Part shown: piece after piece, positions 16,767 through 25,341 of the stretch
Layout: each line of letters begins with the position of its first letter
How positions within the stretch are numbered: the first letter of the stretch is position 1
Origin: Pseudomonas knackmussii B13
GTDB lineage: Bacteria; Pseudomonadota; Gammaproteobacteria; Pseudomonadales; Pseudomonadaceae
Assembly: GCF_000689415.1 (NCBI RefSeq)
Contig: NZ_HG322950.1
Location: 5,277,501 to 5,341,500 of the forward strand
Length of the DNA: 64,000 nt
Direction: 5' to 3'
The notes under the pieces: model-generated
The model's database searches: none
What the model saw: the letters and a program-made list of their open reading frames with translations, nothing else
What the model was told of the DNA's origin: nothing
Translations under genes and position numbers: made by a program

Positions 16767-18246
16767 TGGTCGGGGTCTCTCCGGTAGGTGAAGGCGTCGT
16801 AGAGGCGTTGCCGGCTCCCGACATCCGCCGCGGGTCGCAGTCGAGCACCAGGCCCAACTGGTCAAGCAGCTCGTTGGCTTTCTGGATCTGCTCGGCGTGG
16901 GCATCCGGATCGGTCACGCCGAGCTCGCGCAGGGCATCGGTCCAAGGCGTGAAGCCATTGCGCACGCGGTCCTTGAGGTTCGTGGTCTCGGTGGACGGGT
17001 CCACCATCTCGCGCCGAGGCGGAATCCACTCCGCAGAGACTTGGCCGATCACGCCCCCAGGGATCAGCAGCTGCGCCTCCATAAACCAGCCCCACACGGT
17101 GTCGCACAGCTGGGGGATCAGCATCCGCCACTGCCACACATCCACGCGGCGCGCGAAGTGCAGCCAGCCCATGCGTCCGCTGGAGAAGTTCACCCCCTTC
17201 AGGTCGCCAGACAGCAGTTCGTAGGGGATGCCCAGGCCGACGGAGATGGCGTGCAGGGCCTGCCACGAGTACGTGGTGTACCCGTTGAAGGCCGGCGGCG
17301 AGGCGAAGCTGACGCTTTCACCTACCCCCAGTTCCTGGATGATCCCGGGCTCAATCCGCTCAATGAGCGGCTGCGGCTTGCCGCTACGGCTACTCGCCTC
17401 ATCCTTGGTGACGAAGGCGGCATAACAGGCGGCAATCTTCGCCTGCTCCATTACCGCGTCTTCCATCTCGTCGAAGCTACGCACCCGCTGCATGACGGGT
17501 GCCAGCCAGGTGTAGCCGCGCGCCTGTCCTGGCCGCTTCGGCATGAAGATGTGCGCCACGTCCTCTGCCGGGATGCGCCGGGACTGGATGCTGCGCCAGG
17601 TTCCGCTCGAGCCTGGATGCTCATCGAACAGCCAGTACGCAACCCGGCGGCCGATGGGGTCGAACTCGACACCCTGGATGATCAGGTTGCCTCCGTTCTG
17701 ACCGTTCTTCTCCTCATCGAGGAAGTCAGGCTCCAGCACCTGCAGCTGAAGCGGGACCGGCAGGCCGTCGGTGCTCAGCCGGCGCCGGCGCCGCACCAGG
17801 CACTCGCCAGACTCGGCCACCGTCTCCATTATTTTGTGCTGCAGGCCGGAGAAGTTCTCCAGCCCATCGGCGTCGCATAGGACAGTGTCCGCCCAGGAGC
17901 GCCAGAGGAGCGCCAGCTTCTTGCCGGCGCGGTCACTGCCGCCTTTCGGGCGCGGCACGATACCGGCGCCGACGACGTTGTCAGCGATACCGGTGATCGC
18001 GCGCTCGACGTAGGGGTTGTTGCGCCGGAGATCCCGGGCGCGATTGCGAAGCACCGCCAAGGCGGGTGCGTTCTCAGCGTTGGCGTCAGAGCCTGCCGAA
18101 CGCCAGCCCTCATTCCGCCGCCCGCCGGCAGCACCCTCGAAGCGACGCTCCACGAGCTGCAGGCGCTGCTCCGCCAGCTTTTTCCGCAGGCGAGCCTCGG
18201 CGCGCTTCGCGGCACGGCCGGGAAGCCAGGTATCGAGGATGCTCAT
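16741..18246 (-). CDS. Portal protein, lambda gpB family
   Basis: A 501-residue portal protein. Recognisable lambda-family features are the NPYVERAITGIADNVVGAG segment near residue 80, the SGECLVRRRR segment and the RPGQARGYTWLAPVMQ motif near 250. The dodecameric portal forms the DNA channel and binds terminase. It starts one base after the gpW-like stop region and overlaps the capsid fusion gene. Confidence 0.9.
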   Translation of the reverse strand: MSILDTWLPGRAAKRAEARLRKKLAEQRLQLVERRFEGAAGGRRNEGWRSAGSDANAENAPALAVLRNRARDLRRNNPYVERAITGIADNVVGAGIVPRPKGGSDRAGKKLALLWRSWADTVLCDADGLENFSGLQHKIMETVAESGECLVRRRRRLSTDGLPVPLQLQVLEPDFLDEEKNGQNGGNLIIQGVEFDPIGRRVAYWLFDEHPGSSGTWRSIQSRRIPAEDVAHIFMPKRPGQARGYTWLAPVMQRVRSFDEMEDAVMEQAKIAACYAAFVTKDEASSRSGKPQPLIERIEPGIIQELGVGESVSFASPPAFNGYTTYSWQALHAISVGLGIPYELLSGDLKGVNFSSGRMGWLHFARRVDVWQWRMLIPQLCDTVWGWFMEAQLLIPGGVIGQVSAEWIPPRREMVDPSTETTNLKDRVRNGFTPWTDALRELGVTDPDAHAEQIQKANELLDQLGLVLDCDPRRMSGAGNASTTPSPTGETPTNDGESTNV

Positions 18247-18247
18247 G

Positions 18248-18451
18248 TCAGAAGCCTTTCGAGAAGGAAGCGAACCGGCGACCGCCATTGCTGTTGGCGT
18301 TCAGGCCCAGGTCGGACTCCATGAGCCGCAGAATGCGGATCATCTCGTCGATGGACCGATAGGTGACTTGGCGGTCGGCGAAGCGCACCGACAGCGCGCC
18401 CTCAGCGATGGCCGCCTTCAGCGCCTCGTACTGCTCTAGGGTGTAGGCCAT
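18248..18451 (-). CDS. gpW-like head-tail connector/head completion protein
   Basis: A 67-residue protein between terminase large subunit and portal genes, exactly where lambda W lies. The VRFADRQVTYRSIDEMIRIL pattern (beta hairpin, then a helix) and the basic C-terminus match the gpW fold. Its ATG shares a base with the terminase stop. It closes the packaged head and allows tail docking. Confidence 0.75.
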   Translation of the reverse strand: MAYTLEQYEALKAAIAEGALSVRFADRQVTYRSIDEMIRILRLMESDLGLNANSNGGRRFASFSKGF

Positions 18452-20397
18452 CAGTCTCGCTTCCAGTAGTTGGATTTCGCCCGTGGGCGGTCTTCTTCGT
18501 TGGCAGCTTCATCGCCGCCGGGTACTGGCTGTTGCGCCAGCAGGTCAAGATCAGCACCGAAGCGCTGCTGGCTGATCCGCAGCGCCGCCAGGGCGCCCAC
18601 CAGACAGTCGAGCGCCTCGTTGCGGCGCCCTCTGGCATCCCAACGGTGCACCCAGACACCGTTGGCGAGCTTGCGCACCTTCTCCTCGGCAGTGAGCTGC
18701 TTCACCTCGCTCTCGTCGCAGAGGTCGTCGTTCGCCGGCAGGTGAATGACGCCTGGCTGGTTGATCCCGGCCTGCGACTTCACCGTATCGACCGGCATCC
18801 GGTAGCGGCTGTAAATCAGCTCCTTCGCGTTGTCGGTGCCGACCTCGGTCAGGTAGACCTTGCTTGCCTTGCTGCGAGTGCGTGGCATGTTGGCGATCGG
18901 CTTCCCGTACTGGCTCGCGCCCTTGGTGGGGATAACCCAGAGCACGCCATGCTTCCGGCTCTCGGCATACACCTCGTCGGTGTAGTGGCCGCCGGAGTCC
19001 CAGCCCCAGCGGTCGACCTTCATCACCAGGCCGTCAGCGCGAGTGAACTGCCGCTGTAGCTCCAGCCCGACCTTGCGCCGTAGCTCCTCACTGGCCGGAT
19101 CGCCCATGAGGATGAAGCGATACACCAGCCAGGCTTCCTCACCCGGCCCCCAGGCCCAGACGCGTCCCTCGTAGCGGTCATCCTGCGTGTCGATGAAGCC
19201 GGTCAGCAGAACCGCCAGCGCCGGCACCTGGCCGGTCCATACCTCGCGGCGACCGTACAGGACTTCCCAGTCAACCTTCTCGCCTTCGCTCTCGTCGAAG
19301 GTCTCGCCGAGCGTGGTGTTGACGAAGGTCTTCAGCTTGTTGCGGTCGTCCTTGGCCTTGAGGAAGTCCAGAACGATTCGCCCCCAGGTCGTGAACGGGC
19401 TGTACGCCGTCCAGACATGAAAGGTGACCGACTCGGGCGACGGGATCGCCTCGCCGTCGGCGCCGTAAAAGTCCAGCGCATCGCGCGTCCAGATGCCGGT
19501 GCGCTCGCAGACCCAGCGGCCCTTCGACTGCTGCGCTTGCATCTCGTGTTGCTGCACGTCGCAGCCGCTGGCCGCGCACTTGTACCAAGCATCCTGTGGC
19601 CGCTCGGGGCTCCACTTGATGCCGAAGGCACAATCCTTGCCGCCCCAGAGCAGCGGCTGCTCAGCGGCACAGTGCGGGCAAGGCACATGCAGCCGGAACA
19701 GGTGAGGCGACTCACTGGCTGCCGCCTCAATCTGGCAGGTGCCCTTGATCTTCGGCGTGCTCCCCCGGATCGACTTCGGGAACGTCGATCCCTCGATGCG
19801 CTTGTCGCCGAGAAAGGTCGGCGAGCCTTCTTTCTCGACATCGGGCTCGAAGGCAGCCAGCTCGTCGTAGATGACGGTGTCGGCCGACAGCTCCCGGTAG
19901 TTCTTGGCCGCTGCGCCGCCGCGGCACCACAGCTGCTTGCCGTGGCTGAAGCGCTTGGTGTCCAGCGTGTTGTCGCGATGCTTCGAGCCGTACCACGGCG
20001 CCAACTCGCGCACAGCCGGAACGTCGCGAATCATGGTTTCGATCTGCGACTTCATGAAGCCGGCGGCGCTGCCATCGGTGGGCACCAAGAACAGGATGTT
20101 CCGCCGCTTGTGCTCGACCTGGTAGGCCGCGGCAGCCAGCAGCATCTTGGAGTACCCGACCCGCGCCGACTTGATCACGTTGACGGTGCGGATCTCGTCG
20201 TTGCCCATGGCATTGAGGATCGCCACCTGAAAGGGCAACGTCTCCCAGGCGCCTTCCTGGTACGACGACTCGCTGGACAGATAGAAGTTATCGTCCGCCC
20301 ACTCGACCGGCGTCTGCGGCGCTGGGCGCTCGAGCGGCTTCAACCCGGCCCGGATGGAGCCGGCGAACTCAGTCAGCTGCGGTTGCGAGATATTCAT
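18451..20397 (-). CDS. Terminase large subunit, lambda gpA family
   Basis: A 648-residue ATPase-nuclease. The Walker A-like SARVGYSK segment (about residue 77) and Walker B-like TVIYDELAAFEP (about residue 173) mark the ATPase; a CPHC zinc pair lies near 239-242 (CPHCAAEQPLLWGG). The C-terminal half holds the nuclease core (GFIDTQDDRYEGRVWAWG, acidic cluster). It cuts concatemers at cos and pumps DNA into proheads. The start overlaps the small subunit gene by 29 bases. Confidence 0.9.
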   Translation of the reverse strand: MNISQPQLTEFAGSIRAGLKPLERPAPQTPVEWADDNFYLSSESSYQEGAWETLPFQVAILNAMGNDEIRTVNVIKSARVGYSKMLLAAAAYQVEHKRRNILFLVPTDGSAAGFMKSQIETMIRDVPAVRELAPWYGSKHRDNTLDTKRFSHGKQLWCRGGAAAKNYRELSADTVIYDELAAFEPDVEKEGSPTFLGDKRIEGSTFPKSIRGSTPKIKGTCQIEAAASESPHLFRLHVPCPHCAAEQPLLWGGKDCAFGIKWSPERPQDAWYKCAASGCDVQQHEMQAQQSKGRWVCERTGIWTRDALDFYGADGEAIPSPESVTFHVWTAYSPFTTWGRIVLDFLKAKDDRNKLKTFVNTTLGETFDESEGEKVDWEVLYGRREVWTGQVPALAVLLTGFIDTQDDRYEGRVWAWGPGEEAWLVYRFILMGDPASEELRRKVGLELQRQFTRADGLVMKVDRWGWDSGGHYTDEVYAESRKHGVLWVIPTKGASQYGKPIANMPRTRSKASKVYLTEVGTDNAKELIYSRYRMPVDTVKSQAGINQPGVIHLPANDDLCDESEVKQLTAEEKVRKLANGVWVHRWDARGRRNEALDCLVGALAALRISQQRFGADLDLLAQQPVPGGDEAANEEDRPRAKSNYWKRD

Positions 20398-20902
20398 CCA
20401 GGAGTCCAGGCAGGCGCTCGTCGAGCTGCGCGGCCCGGTTGCGAGCCTTCGACAGCTCGCGTTGCACGGATTCGATGTGGCGAACCTCGAGGTCCGGGTG
20501 GCGCCGCTTCAGGGTCAGCGGCAAGGTGTCGAGAATCGAGGCGATCTCGGCTGCCAATCGGGAGAACACGAACATGGCGAACTCGGTCGGCACCGCACGG
20601 CGCCGGCCGATGTCGTTCTTCAGCTCCTGCCCTTCCGCTTGGGCGGCAGTGAGGCGGAGGCGTTCCTGCGTCAGCTTGTGCTCGGCCAGGGGGTCGATCC
20701 CTTCCGGAAAATCGGGGTCCGCTTCCGGTTTGACCTGACTGCTCCCGAGCCCCCGCAGATAGCGGATGTACGCCAGGCGGCAAGCCTCAATATCGAAACC
20801 GCCCTTCCCCTTCGAACCAGGAAGGACGCCGTCTGCGAGCAAATTGCGCACCTGGCGGTCGCTCAGGTCGAGGTGCTTTGCGACTTCGATCTGCGTGGCC
20901 AT
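20369..20902 (-). CDS. Terminase small subunit (Nu1-like)
   Basis: A 177-residue protein whose N-terminal 30 residues form a winged helix-turn-helix (VAKHLDLSDRQVRNLLADGV), as in lambda gpNu1, used to bind cos. The C-terminal part is helical and would contact the large subunit. It starts the packaging module; the 156-base gap before it is the likely cos region. Confidence 0.8.
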   Translation of the reverse strand: MATQIEVAKHLDLSDRQVRNLLADGVLPGSKGKGGFDIEACRLAYIRYLRGLGSSQVKPEADPDFPEGIDPLAEHKLTQERLRLTAAQAEGQELKNDIGRRRAVPTEFAMFVFSRLAAEIASILDTLPLTLKRRHPDLEVRHIESVQRELSKARNRAAQLDERLPGLLDEYLATAAD

Positions 20903-21058
20903 GAATCACCAAACCGGAACCGGAAACGGCTCCCCCTGAAAAAGCTGGTATGTAGTCCGCGATCGGGGCTCGAATCACCCTCTGGCCACACCCCTCCCGG
21001 AAGGACCCAAACCGGGGGGGTGGGGTCTGCCGCTGCTGGGGAAGTGTCGTGCCACAGA
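20903..21058 (-). other. Intergenic region, candidate cos/terminase binding site
   Basis: A 156-base gene-free stretch immediately upstream of terS. It contains a G-rich block ACCGGGGGGGTGGGGTC (21009-21025) and the inverted CCTCCCGGAAGG element. cos sites of lambda/HK97-like phages lie at this position. The exact nick position cannot be seen from one prophage copy. Confidence 0.35.
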
Positions 21059-21811
21059 TCAGCGCCGCCTCGATCGAGCCGCGAACCGCTGTCGCACCGT
21101 GGCCATAGCCTTCTCGAACTCGGCAGGCAGGTGCTCGCGTGTGTACTCCTCGGCGATCTGGAAGAAGTTCAGCCGCTCGCCATAGCGAGGCTTGGCAACG
21201 AAGGCCAGGATCATCTTCACATCGCCGCGCTTCTTGCCCGTGCGCTGGGCGATGCCGATGGGCTTGCCCGCTCGCTTCATCACGAAGTAGCTCTTGGCGT
21301 TGCCCTTCTTGGTACTGCGCACGCTGTCGGTCGCGTTGGCCTGGTAGCCGGCCTGGCTGAAGCCCTTTACCCCAGACATGGCCTTGATGATCTGGCCACG
21401 CTTGATGTTGCCGTAGGCGTCGAGCTCGGCGCCCTCGCCTGGCACCACGTACATGCCAGCAGGGAGGATGCCGCGAGCACGCAACTGCAGCTCGGCTGGC
21501 TTGTTCCGGCGCTCGCCACCGTAGACCTCAGGAGCCAGCCAGACCGAGGCAGGCTGTGCACCATCAGACTCGTTCTTGAACCAGACGCGAGCGCTCAGCT
21601 TGTCTTTGGTCGCAGGCATCAGGCGCAAGGCGTTCAGCGTGTAGGGCGTGGGCTTGTCGAACACCACGCGCATTTCATCCTGCAGCCGACCGATCAGGCC
21701 CTGGGCCGTCTTGGTCAGCGCGGTGGATGTGGCATAGGGGATCAGGTCGTGCTCCAGCTCGTCGAGCGCGGCGAGCTGGTCGGCCAGCCCAGCAGCGCCG
21801 ACGACGATCAC
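21059..21811 (-). CDS. Putative minor tail protein (gpZ-like)
   Basis: A 250-residue basic protein starting with GTG, which overlaps the holin stop (GTGA at 21808-21811) behind a GAGGG RBS. The N-terminal ALTKTAQGLIGRLQDEM helix followed by beta segments, and a basic C-terminus (EFEKAMATVRQRFAARSRRR), give a loose resemblance to lambda gpZ and related tail-completion proteins. Its place upstream of the terminase rather than near tail genes is unusual. Other identities, including a head-morphogenesis protein, remain possible. Confidence 0.4.
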   Translation of the reverse strand: MIVVGAAGLADQLAALDELEHDLIPYATSTALTKTAQGLIGRLQDEMRVVFDKPTPYTLNALRLMPATKDKLSARVWFKNESDGAQPASVWLAPEVYGGERRNKPAELQLRARGILPAGMYVVPGEGAELDAYGNIKRGQIIKAMSGVKGFSQAGYQANATDSVRSTKKGNAKSYFVMKRAGKPIGIAQRTGKKRGDVKMILAFVAKPRYGERLNFFQIAEEYTREHLPAEFEKAMATVRQRFAARSRRR

Positions 21812-22179
21812 AGCCCCGTGCCCTCGCGGAACTCCTTAACCATGTCGGGGAGGCTGGCCGACTTACGCGCCTCGCTCCATGCAAACCAGGCGCGGACAAT
21901 CACCCAGGCCGGCAGCCCGCAGACGAAGACAACGCCGATCAGCGCAATCAGGCCGATGTCGTCTTGAACCCAAGAGCCGATGCCCAGCCAGCGCACCAGG
22001 AACGCGCCACCGCAGACACTCGACACGACAGTGCTAATCAGCGCCACGGCCCACTCCTGCGTCGACTTCGGCCGAGTCATGATCATGACCACGACCGCGG
22101 CGAACGTGGCGCCGAACAGGAGCGAGAGCAGCTTGTAGAGCGCGATCCCGCCAACTGCTGTCGAGGCCGGCTCGGTCAT
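21808..22179 (-). CDS. Putative holin
   Basis: A 123-residue inner-membrane protein with about three hydrophobic segments (near residues 14-34, 44-66 and 76-99) and a charged C-terminal tail. It resembles the Pseudomonas phage holin family (Phage_holin_8-like). The ATG at 22179 is chosen because a GAGGA RBS lies 8 bases upstream. It is the first late gene, directly behind the terminator at 22242-22261, and would release the SleB endolysin encoded at the far end of the late operon. Confidence 0.6.
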   Translation of the reverse strand: MTEPASTAVGGIALYKLLSLLFGATFAAVVVMIMTRPKSTQEWAVALISTVVSSVCGGAFLVRWLGIGSWVQDDIGLIALIGVVFVCGLPAWVIVRAWFAWSEARKSASLPDMVKEFREGTGL

Positions 22180-22235
22180 GGTGAAAATCCTCATAAGGGT
22201 GTCCCCAGGCTTGGCCAGCCTTGGCACTGCGTAAA

Positions 22236-22261
22236 CGAAAAGGCCCCGCATAAGCGGGGCC
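22236..22261 (-). terminator. Terminator separating early and late regions
   Basis: Hairpin GGCCCCGC-ATAA-GCGGGGCC with a minus-strand TTTTC tract. It lies upstream of the holin, where a Q-type antiterminator would act to turn on late genes. Confidence 0.6.
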
Positions 22262-22362
22262 ATGTGTAGGTTCTGCCATTCAATTCTGCCAACTCTTGCG
22301 GTATCGCTCCGAGGGCGGGACATTTACGCCACTATGAAGGTGCCACAAACAAGGAGCGATAC

Positions 22363-22845
22363 ATGGCTGCCAAGAATATCGATGAGTTCAACGAAATCAC
22401 CGGCAAGGTGTTCGCAACTCTCTACGAGGCATTTCCAATCCCGACCCTTCTAAGACCCTCTGACTTCGGAATTGACGAAAGTCACGAGGGCGATTGGGGG
22501 GCTGACGGTAGATTCATCGAGGGCCCTCCGCGCTCTCATGAAGAAGTGTTGTTCAGCCAGACAGTTCAATGGCTAGAGCAGTCAGGATATTTGACTGTCA
22601 GTGGAGCTCCTCCGGGCAGGCTAGTAGGCCCAGATCGAACGTTCTTTGGCCACGCAAGACTCACAGCAAAGGGTCTAGAGGTCATGAATGCCATCCCTCC
22701 TAGTCTCACCAAGCGCGAGCCAATTGGCCAACAGCTGGCCGAAGCTACAAAGAGCGGCGGCAAAGAGCTACTTCGCTCCATTACAACCGAGGCACTCGGA
22801 ATCGGGGTTCAACTTGCAGTGAAGGCCGCCGGGCTTGCTCCATAG
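22363..22845 (+). CDS. Hypothetical protein, plus-strand moron
   Basis: A 160-residue soluble protein on the strand opposite to all nearby phage genes. Its start has a perfect AAGGAGCGATAC RBS. Residues 45-115 include EEVLFSQTVQWLEQSGYLTV and HARLTAKGLEVMNAIP, which read like a winged-helix or short three-helix domain (the LTAKGLEVM turn is typical of wHTH proteins). The C-terminus is a mildly hydrophobic helix (GIGVQLAVKAAGL). Orientation and isolation suggest an independently expressed lysogenic gene. Confidence 0.55.
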   Translation: MAAKNIDEFNEITGKVFATLYEAFPIPTLLRPSDFGIDESHEGDWGADGRFIEGPPRSHEEVLFSQTVQWLEQSGYLTVSGAPPGRLVGPDRTFFGHARLTAKGLEVMNAIPPSLTKREPIGQQLAEATKSGGKELLRSITTEALGIGVQLAVKAAGLAP

Positions 22846-22902
22846 AAGGTAGGCCCGATCGATGACCAGGCCCCTGTCGCTACCAGCTAATCCAGATAGC
22901 AC

Positions 22903-23448
22903 TCAACGGTTGGCAGGGTGGACTCGCTCGTTGAGCACTTCAGCGATCTCATCCACCGACAACTCGTGTGAGTGATCCTCAAACTCGCCGTACTTTTCGA
23001 GCATCCGGCGATAGCCATCTTCGCTCGGGAAATGCGAATTAAAGTCTCGACCGTCAAAACGGCTCCAGCGCCCTAGGTCGTTGACCAAGATTCTAGCCGT
23101 CGCCATGAGCTCCGTTTCGTTGTTTCCATCAAATCCTTGGAATACGACATTTTTGCCAAAATGCGGAGAGAGCTGGGCTAGACGAGCCCGTCCGTTCTCA
23201 TCGAGCGCTTCGACGGCCTCCTCCAGGTACTCCCACATTTCAAGCACGTCAGCAACGAACTTCACATGCTCCGGGGTCTCTTCAGCAGACTCAAAGATTC
23301 CTGGGTAAGCCCATTCAAGAGCCCATCCACGATCACTATTGACCAGCCGCTGCACAAGCAATGGGTCAACACTGTTCTTGATGCCAAGAGCGCTATGAAT
23401 ATCCGTGAGCAACGTGATGATCAGCTTTTGCTGTTTCGAAAACTCCAT
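22903..23448 (-). CDS. YfbU family protein
   Basis: A 181-residue helical protein matching the YfbU family. Recognisable are QQKLIITLLTDIH at the N-terminus, VLEMWEYLEEAV in the middle, FQGFDGNNETELMATAR and the C-terminal block YRRMLEKYGEF followed by ELSVDEIAEVLNE. E. coli YfbU is a chromosomal protein of unclear role, reported in cell-death screens. Here the gene lies in the early prophage region and is probably accessory. Confidence 0.7.
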   Translation of the reverse strand: MEFSKQQKLIITLLTDIHSALGIKNSVDPLLVQRLVNSDRGWALEWAYPGIFESAEETPEHVKFVADVLEMWEYLEEAVEALDENGRARLAQLSPHFGKNVVFQGFDGNNETELMATARILVNDLGRWSRFDGRDFNSHFPSEDGYRRMLEKYGEFEDHSHELSVDEIAEVLNERVHPANR

Positions 23449-23512
23449 TTCGTACCTCTTCAGTGGTTAACGTCCGCTACCAAAGTGTGTCGACATCCTG
23501 CCTGATAGCGAA

Positions 23513-23533
23513 AAGCCCGGTTCATAGCCGGGC
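23513..23533 (-). terminator. Terminator after the 68-residue ORF
   Basis: Hairpin GCCCGG...CCGGGC followed on the minus strand by TTTTCGC. It sits between the small ORF ending at 23624 and the yfbU-like gene. Confidence 0.55.
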
Positions 23534-23623
23534 GTCTTGGTCGCCATGGCGAAGGTAGGGCTAGCTTTGGCGGCCTAGCGTGAACACAGCTATTGAGACC
23601 CAAAGCAACGACCTAGCCTTCGG

Positions 23624-23830
23624 TCACATCCGTGGTCCCTTGCTGAGTTTTGGTTTTCTGCTCTCTTCGGCATGCTCCAGTTGGGCGGCCAGTCCATAGG
23701 CATCCTCCTCCGACAAGCAAAAGTCAACGATTCCGCCGTTAACCATTACTTTCCAAACTGCCTCGACACCGGGCCTAGAAAACCTCTCTGGGATATCCTC
23801 CCCAATGAGCTTAACAATCGTGACAGCCAT
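23624..23830 (-). CDS. Hypothetical protein
   Basis: A 68-residue protein with a mixed alpha/beta pattern (VWKVMVNGGIVDFCLSEEDA then a helix AYGLAAQLEHAEE), which resembles small phage proteins carrying a short antiparallel sheet and helix. It is bracketed by terminators at 23911-23936 and 23513-23533, so it may be its own transcription unit. Unknown function. Confidence 0.5.
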   Translation of the reverse strand: MAVTIVKLIGEDIPERFSRPGVEAVWKVMVNGGIVDFCLSEEDAYGLAAQLEHAEESRKPKLSKGPRM

Positions 23831-23910
23831 GCATCTCTTCCTTCTGAGTGGAGTGGCACGACGATATCACGAGCTAGAAAAACGCCTCAACGAACGAATC
23901 TGGAAACGAA

Positions 23911-23936
23911 AAAACCCGGCTCAATGGCCGGGTTTT
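23911..23936. terminator. Bidirectional terminator
   Basis: AAAACCCGGC-TCAATG-GCCGGGTTTTT has A/T tracts on both sides, so it can stop transcription on either strand. It lies between the membrane protein gene and the 68-residue ORF. Confidence 0.65.
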
Positions 23937-24016
23937 TATTGCCTGTCTGTGCGGCGCGCACGGATCAGCAGATGTGGTGAATTTCGCTCATTCGCTCACA
24001 CAAGTCAACATCCAGA

Positions 24017-24382
24017 TTATTCCTGGCTCAGGGCGCGACGGTGGTAGAAGAACAAGTACAACAGGCCAATTGGCGCAACGAAGATCGAGAACGTCCAGCA
24101 CATCATCATCGTGAACGCCTTCACCATCAGCATGAAGCCGGCATTCCAGATGAATACGTTATCGCCAACGATGAAGCCCACTATCCGCTCGTATACAAAG
24201 CGCGAGTAGGGATAGAGCAGAGTGCAGATCACCGAAAACACCAGGACGTCGATTCTGATCTTCTGCGGGTTCATGATCTGCATCCAAACCAGCAGCGCTA
24301 AGAAAATTGCTCCGAAGAACAGCTGGCGGAAGTAGTACTGGGCCGACAGGCCGCCAAAGGTCATACGAAAGAAGCTCTGCAT
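24017..24382 (-). CDS. Predicted membrane protein
   Basis: A 121-residue protein with three or four hydrophobic segments (about 20-36, 46-60, 66-75 and 84-112) and a short basic tail. No family is recognised. Phage early-region membrane proteins of this type often change the host envelope or exclude other phages, but nothing in the sequence proves that. Confidence 0.55.
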   Translation of the reverse strand: MQSFFRMTFGGLSAQYYFRQLFFGAIFLALLVWMQIMNPQKIRIDVLVFSVICTLLYPYSRFVYERIVGFIVGDNVFIWNAGFMLMVKAFTMMMCWTFSIFVAPIGLLYLFFYHRRALSQE

Positions 24383-24505
24383 CTAACTGTCCTTGGTTTC
24401 AGATTGCGCTTGGCCCAGCAGCCGGCAGAAGCGACCTTCCTTGGAGACCGGGCGGTGAATCGCGATGATATTATTTTGACGTCATTCTTTCCACCGCCCG
24501 CTCTA

Positions 24506-25063
24506 TCACGCCACGCTCAGAAGCTTCTCGCGCTCCAGAATCTCCGTCACACGCACCACTGCTTGCTCCTCAAGAGCATCCAACGCCTTCCAGATGTCAC
24601 GCCGCCAGCGACTACGTGTTGAGTCAGGTCGCGCCTCAGTGTCCCAGGCGTTAATGTCGTACCACTCTGCCGACAGCATCAGCACCTCCGTCGAGCGCTT
24701 GCCCTCCTTGCCCTTCATCCTGGGAATGCACCAGGTAGTGACTGCCTTGGTGAGGAACAGGTGCGGCGCCGGTGTGCTGATCCGAGGGACCAGCCTGGCG
24801 ATGGCCTGGACGCGTCGACCGTTGTGAGTGGAATACCTCGCGTAGAGCACATCCCACTCCGCAGTTGACAGCTCGCGGTGTAGAAGAGCGTGCAGCATGC
24901 AATCGAACTCAAACTGATCACGGGCTGACAGCAGAGCGCGAAAGCCACCGTCGATCTTGCGATCGATCAACCGCTGCCAACTCTGCTTCGCCGTGTTGTC
25001 GATTGCGTCGGCCGCCAAAGCTCGGATGATGGCGGGAAGCACATCACGATAAACGCCTCTCAT
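24506..25063 (-). CDS. Candidate late-gene regulator (antiterminator position)
   Basis: A 185-residue basic, Arg/Trp-rich protein. It contains WDVLYARYSTHNGRRVQAI and TWCIPRMKGKEGKRSTEVL segments; the central part resembles DNA/RNA-binding helices of Q-like proteins. It is the last conserved early gene before the lysis/late region and begins 4 bases inside the previous gene. Together with terminators upstream of and within the late operon this makes a Q-type function plausible. No signature motif of a known Q family is seen. Confidence 0.4.
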   Translation of the reverse strand: MRGVYRDVLPAIIRALAADAIDNTAKQSWQRLIDRKIDGGFRALLSARDQFEFDCMLHALLHRELSTAEWDVLYARYSTHNGRRVQAIARLVPRISTPAPHLFLTKAVTTWCIPRMKGKEGKRSTEVLMLSAEWYDINAWDTEARPDSTRSRWRRDIWKALDALEEQAVVRVTEILEREKLLSVA

Positions 25064-25341
25064 GCAGCCCCCTTCGGCGGTGGAGTGATCCCCAGAACAT
25101 CGCGCAGCAACGTCTCAGCGGCGCCCCCCTTCACATTTCCCTGCTGAACCCAGGACTTCGCGAACGCCTCGAATCCGAGCGGAGAAGGGCTTCCCATCCA
25201 ACTAGCGACCAACTGGAGCAGGCAGGCCATCACCGTGGGCCCGGCAGGGAGGTTAGGCAGTTCCTGGGCCAGCACCTGGAGCAACTTACGCTCGGGCTGG
25301 GTCATGCTTTTCCGCGGCGCCAGGGCCGTTACATTGGTCAT
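25060..25341 (-). CDS. Small replication-region protein
   Basis: A 93-residue protein whose ATG overlaps the helicase stop (ATGA at 25338-25341) and whose stop overlaps the next gene. It is helical, with SMTQPERKLLQVLAQEL and EAFAKSWVQQGNVKGGAAET segments. Tight coupling with the helicase suggests a replication accessory role; no family is recognised. Confidence 0.5.
   Translation of the reverse strand: MTNVTALAPRKSMTQPERKLLQVLAQELPNLPAGPTVMACLLQLVASWMGSPSPLGFEAFAKSWVQQGNVKGGAAETLLRDVLGITPPPKGAA

Noticed and set aside
15096..16787. A 563-codon plus-strand open frame
   Set aside because: Antisense to the capsid fusion gene; no RBS or domain.
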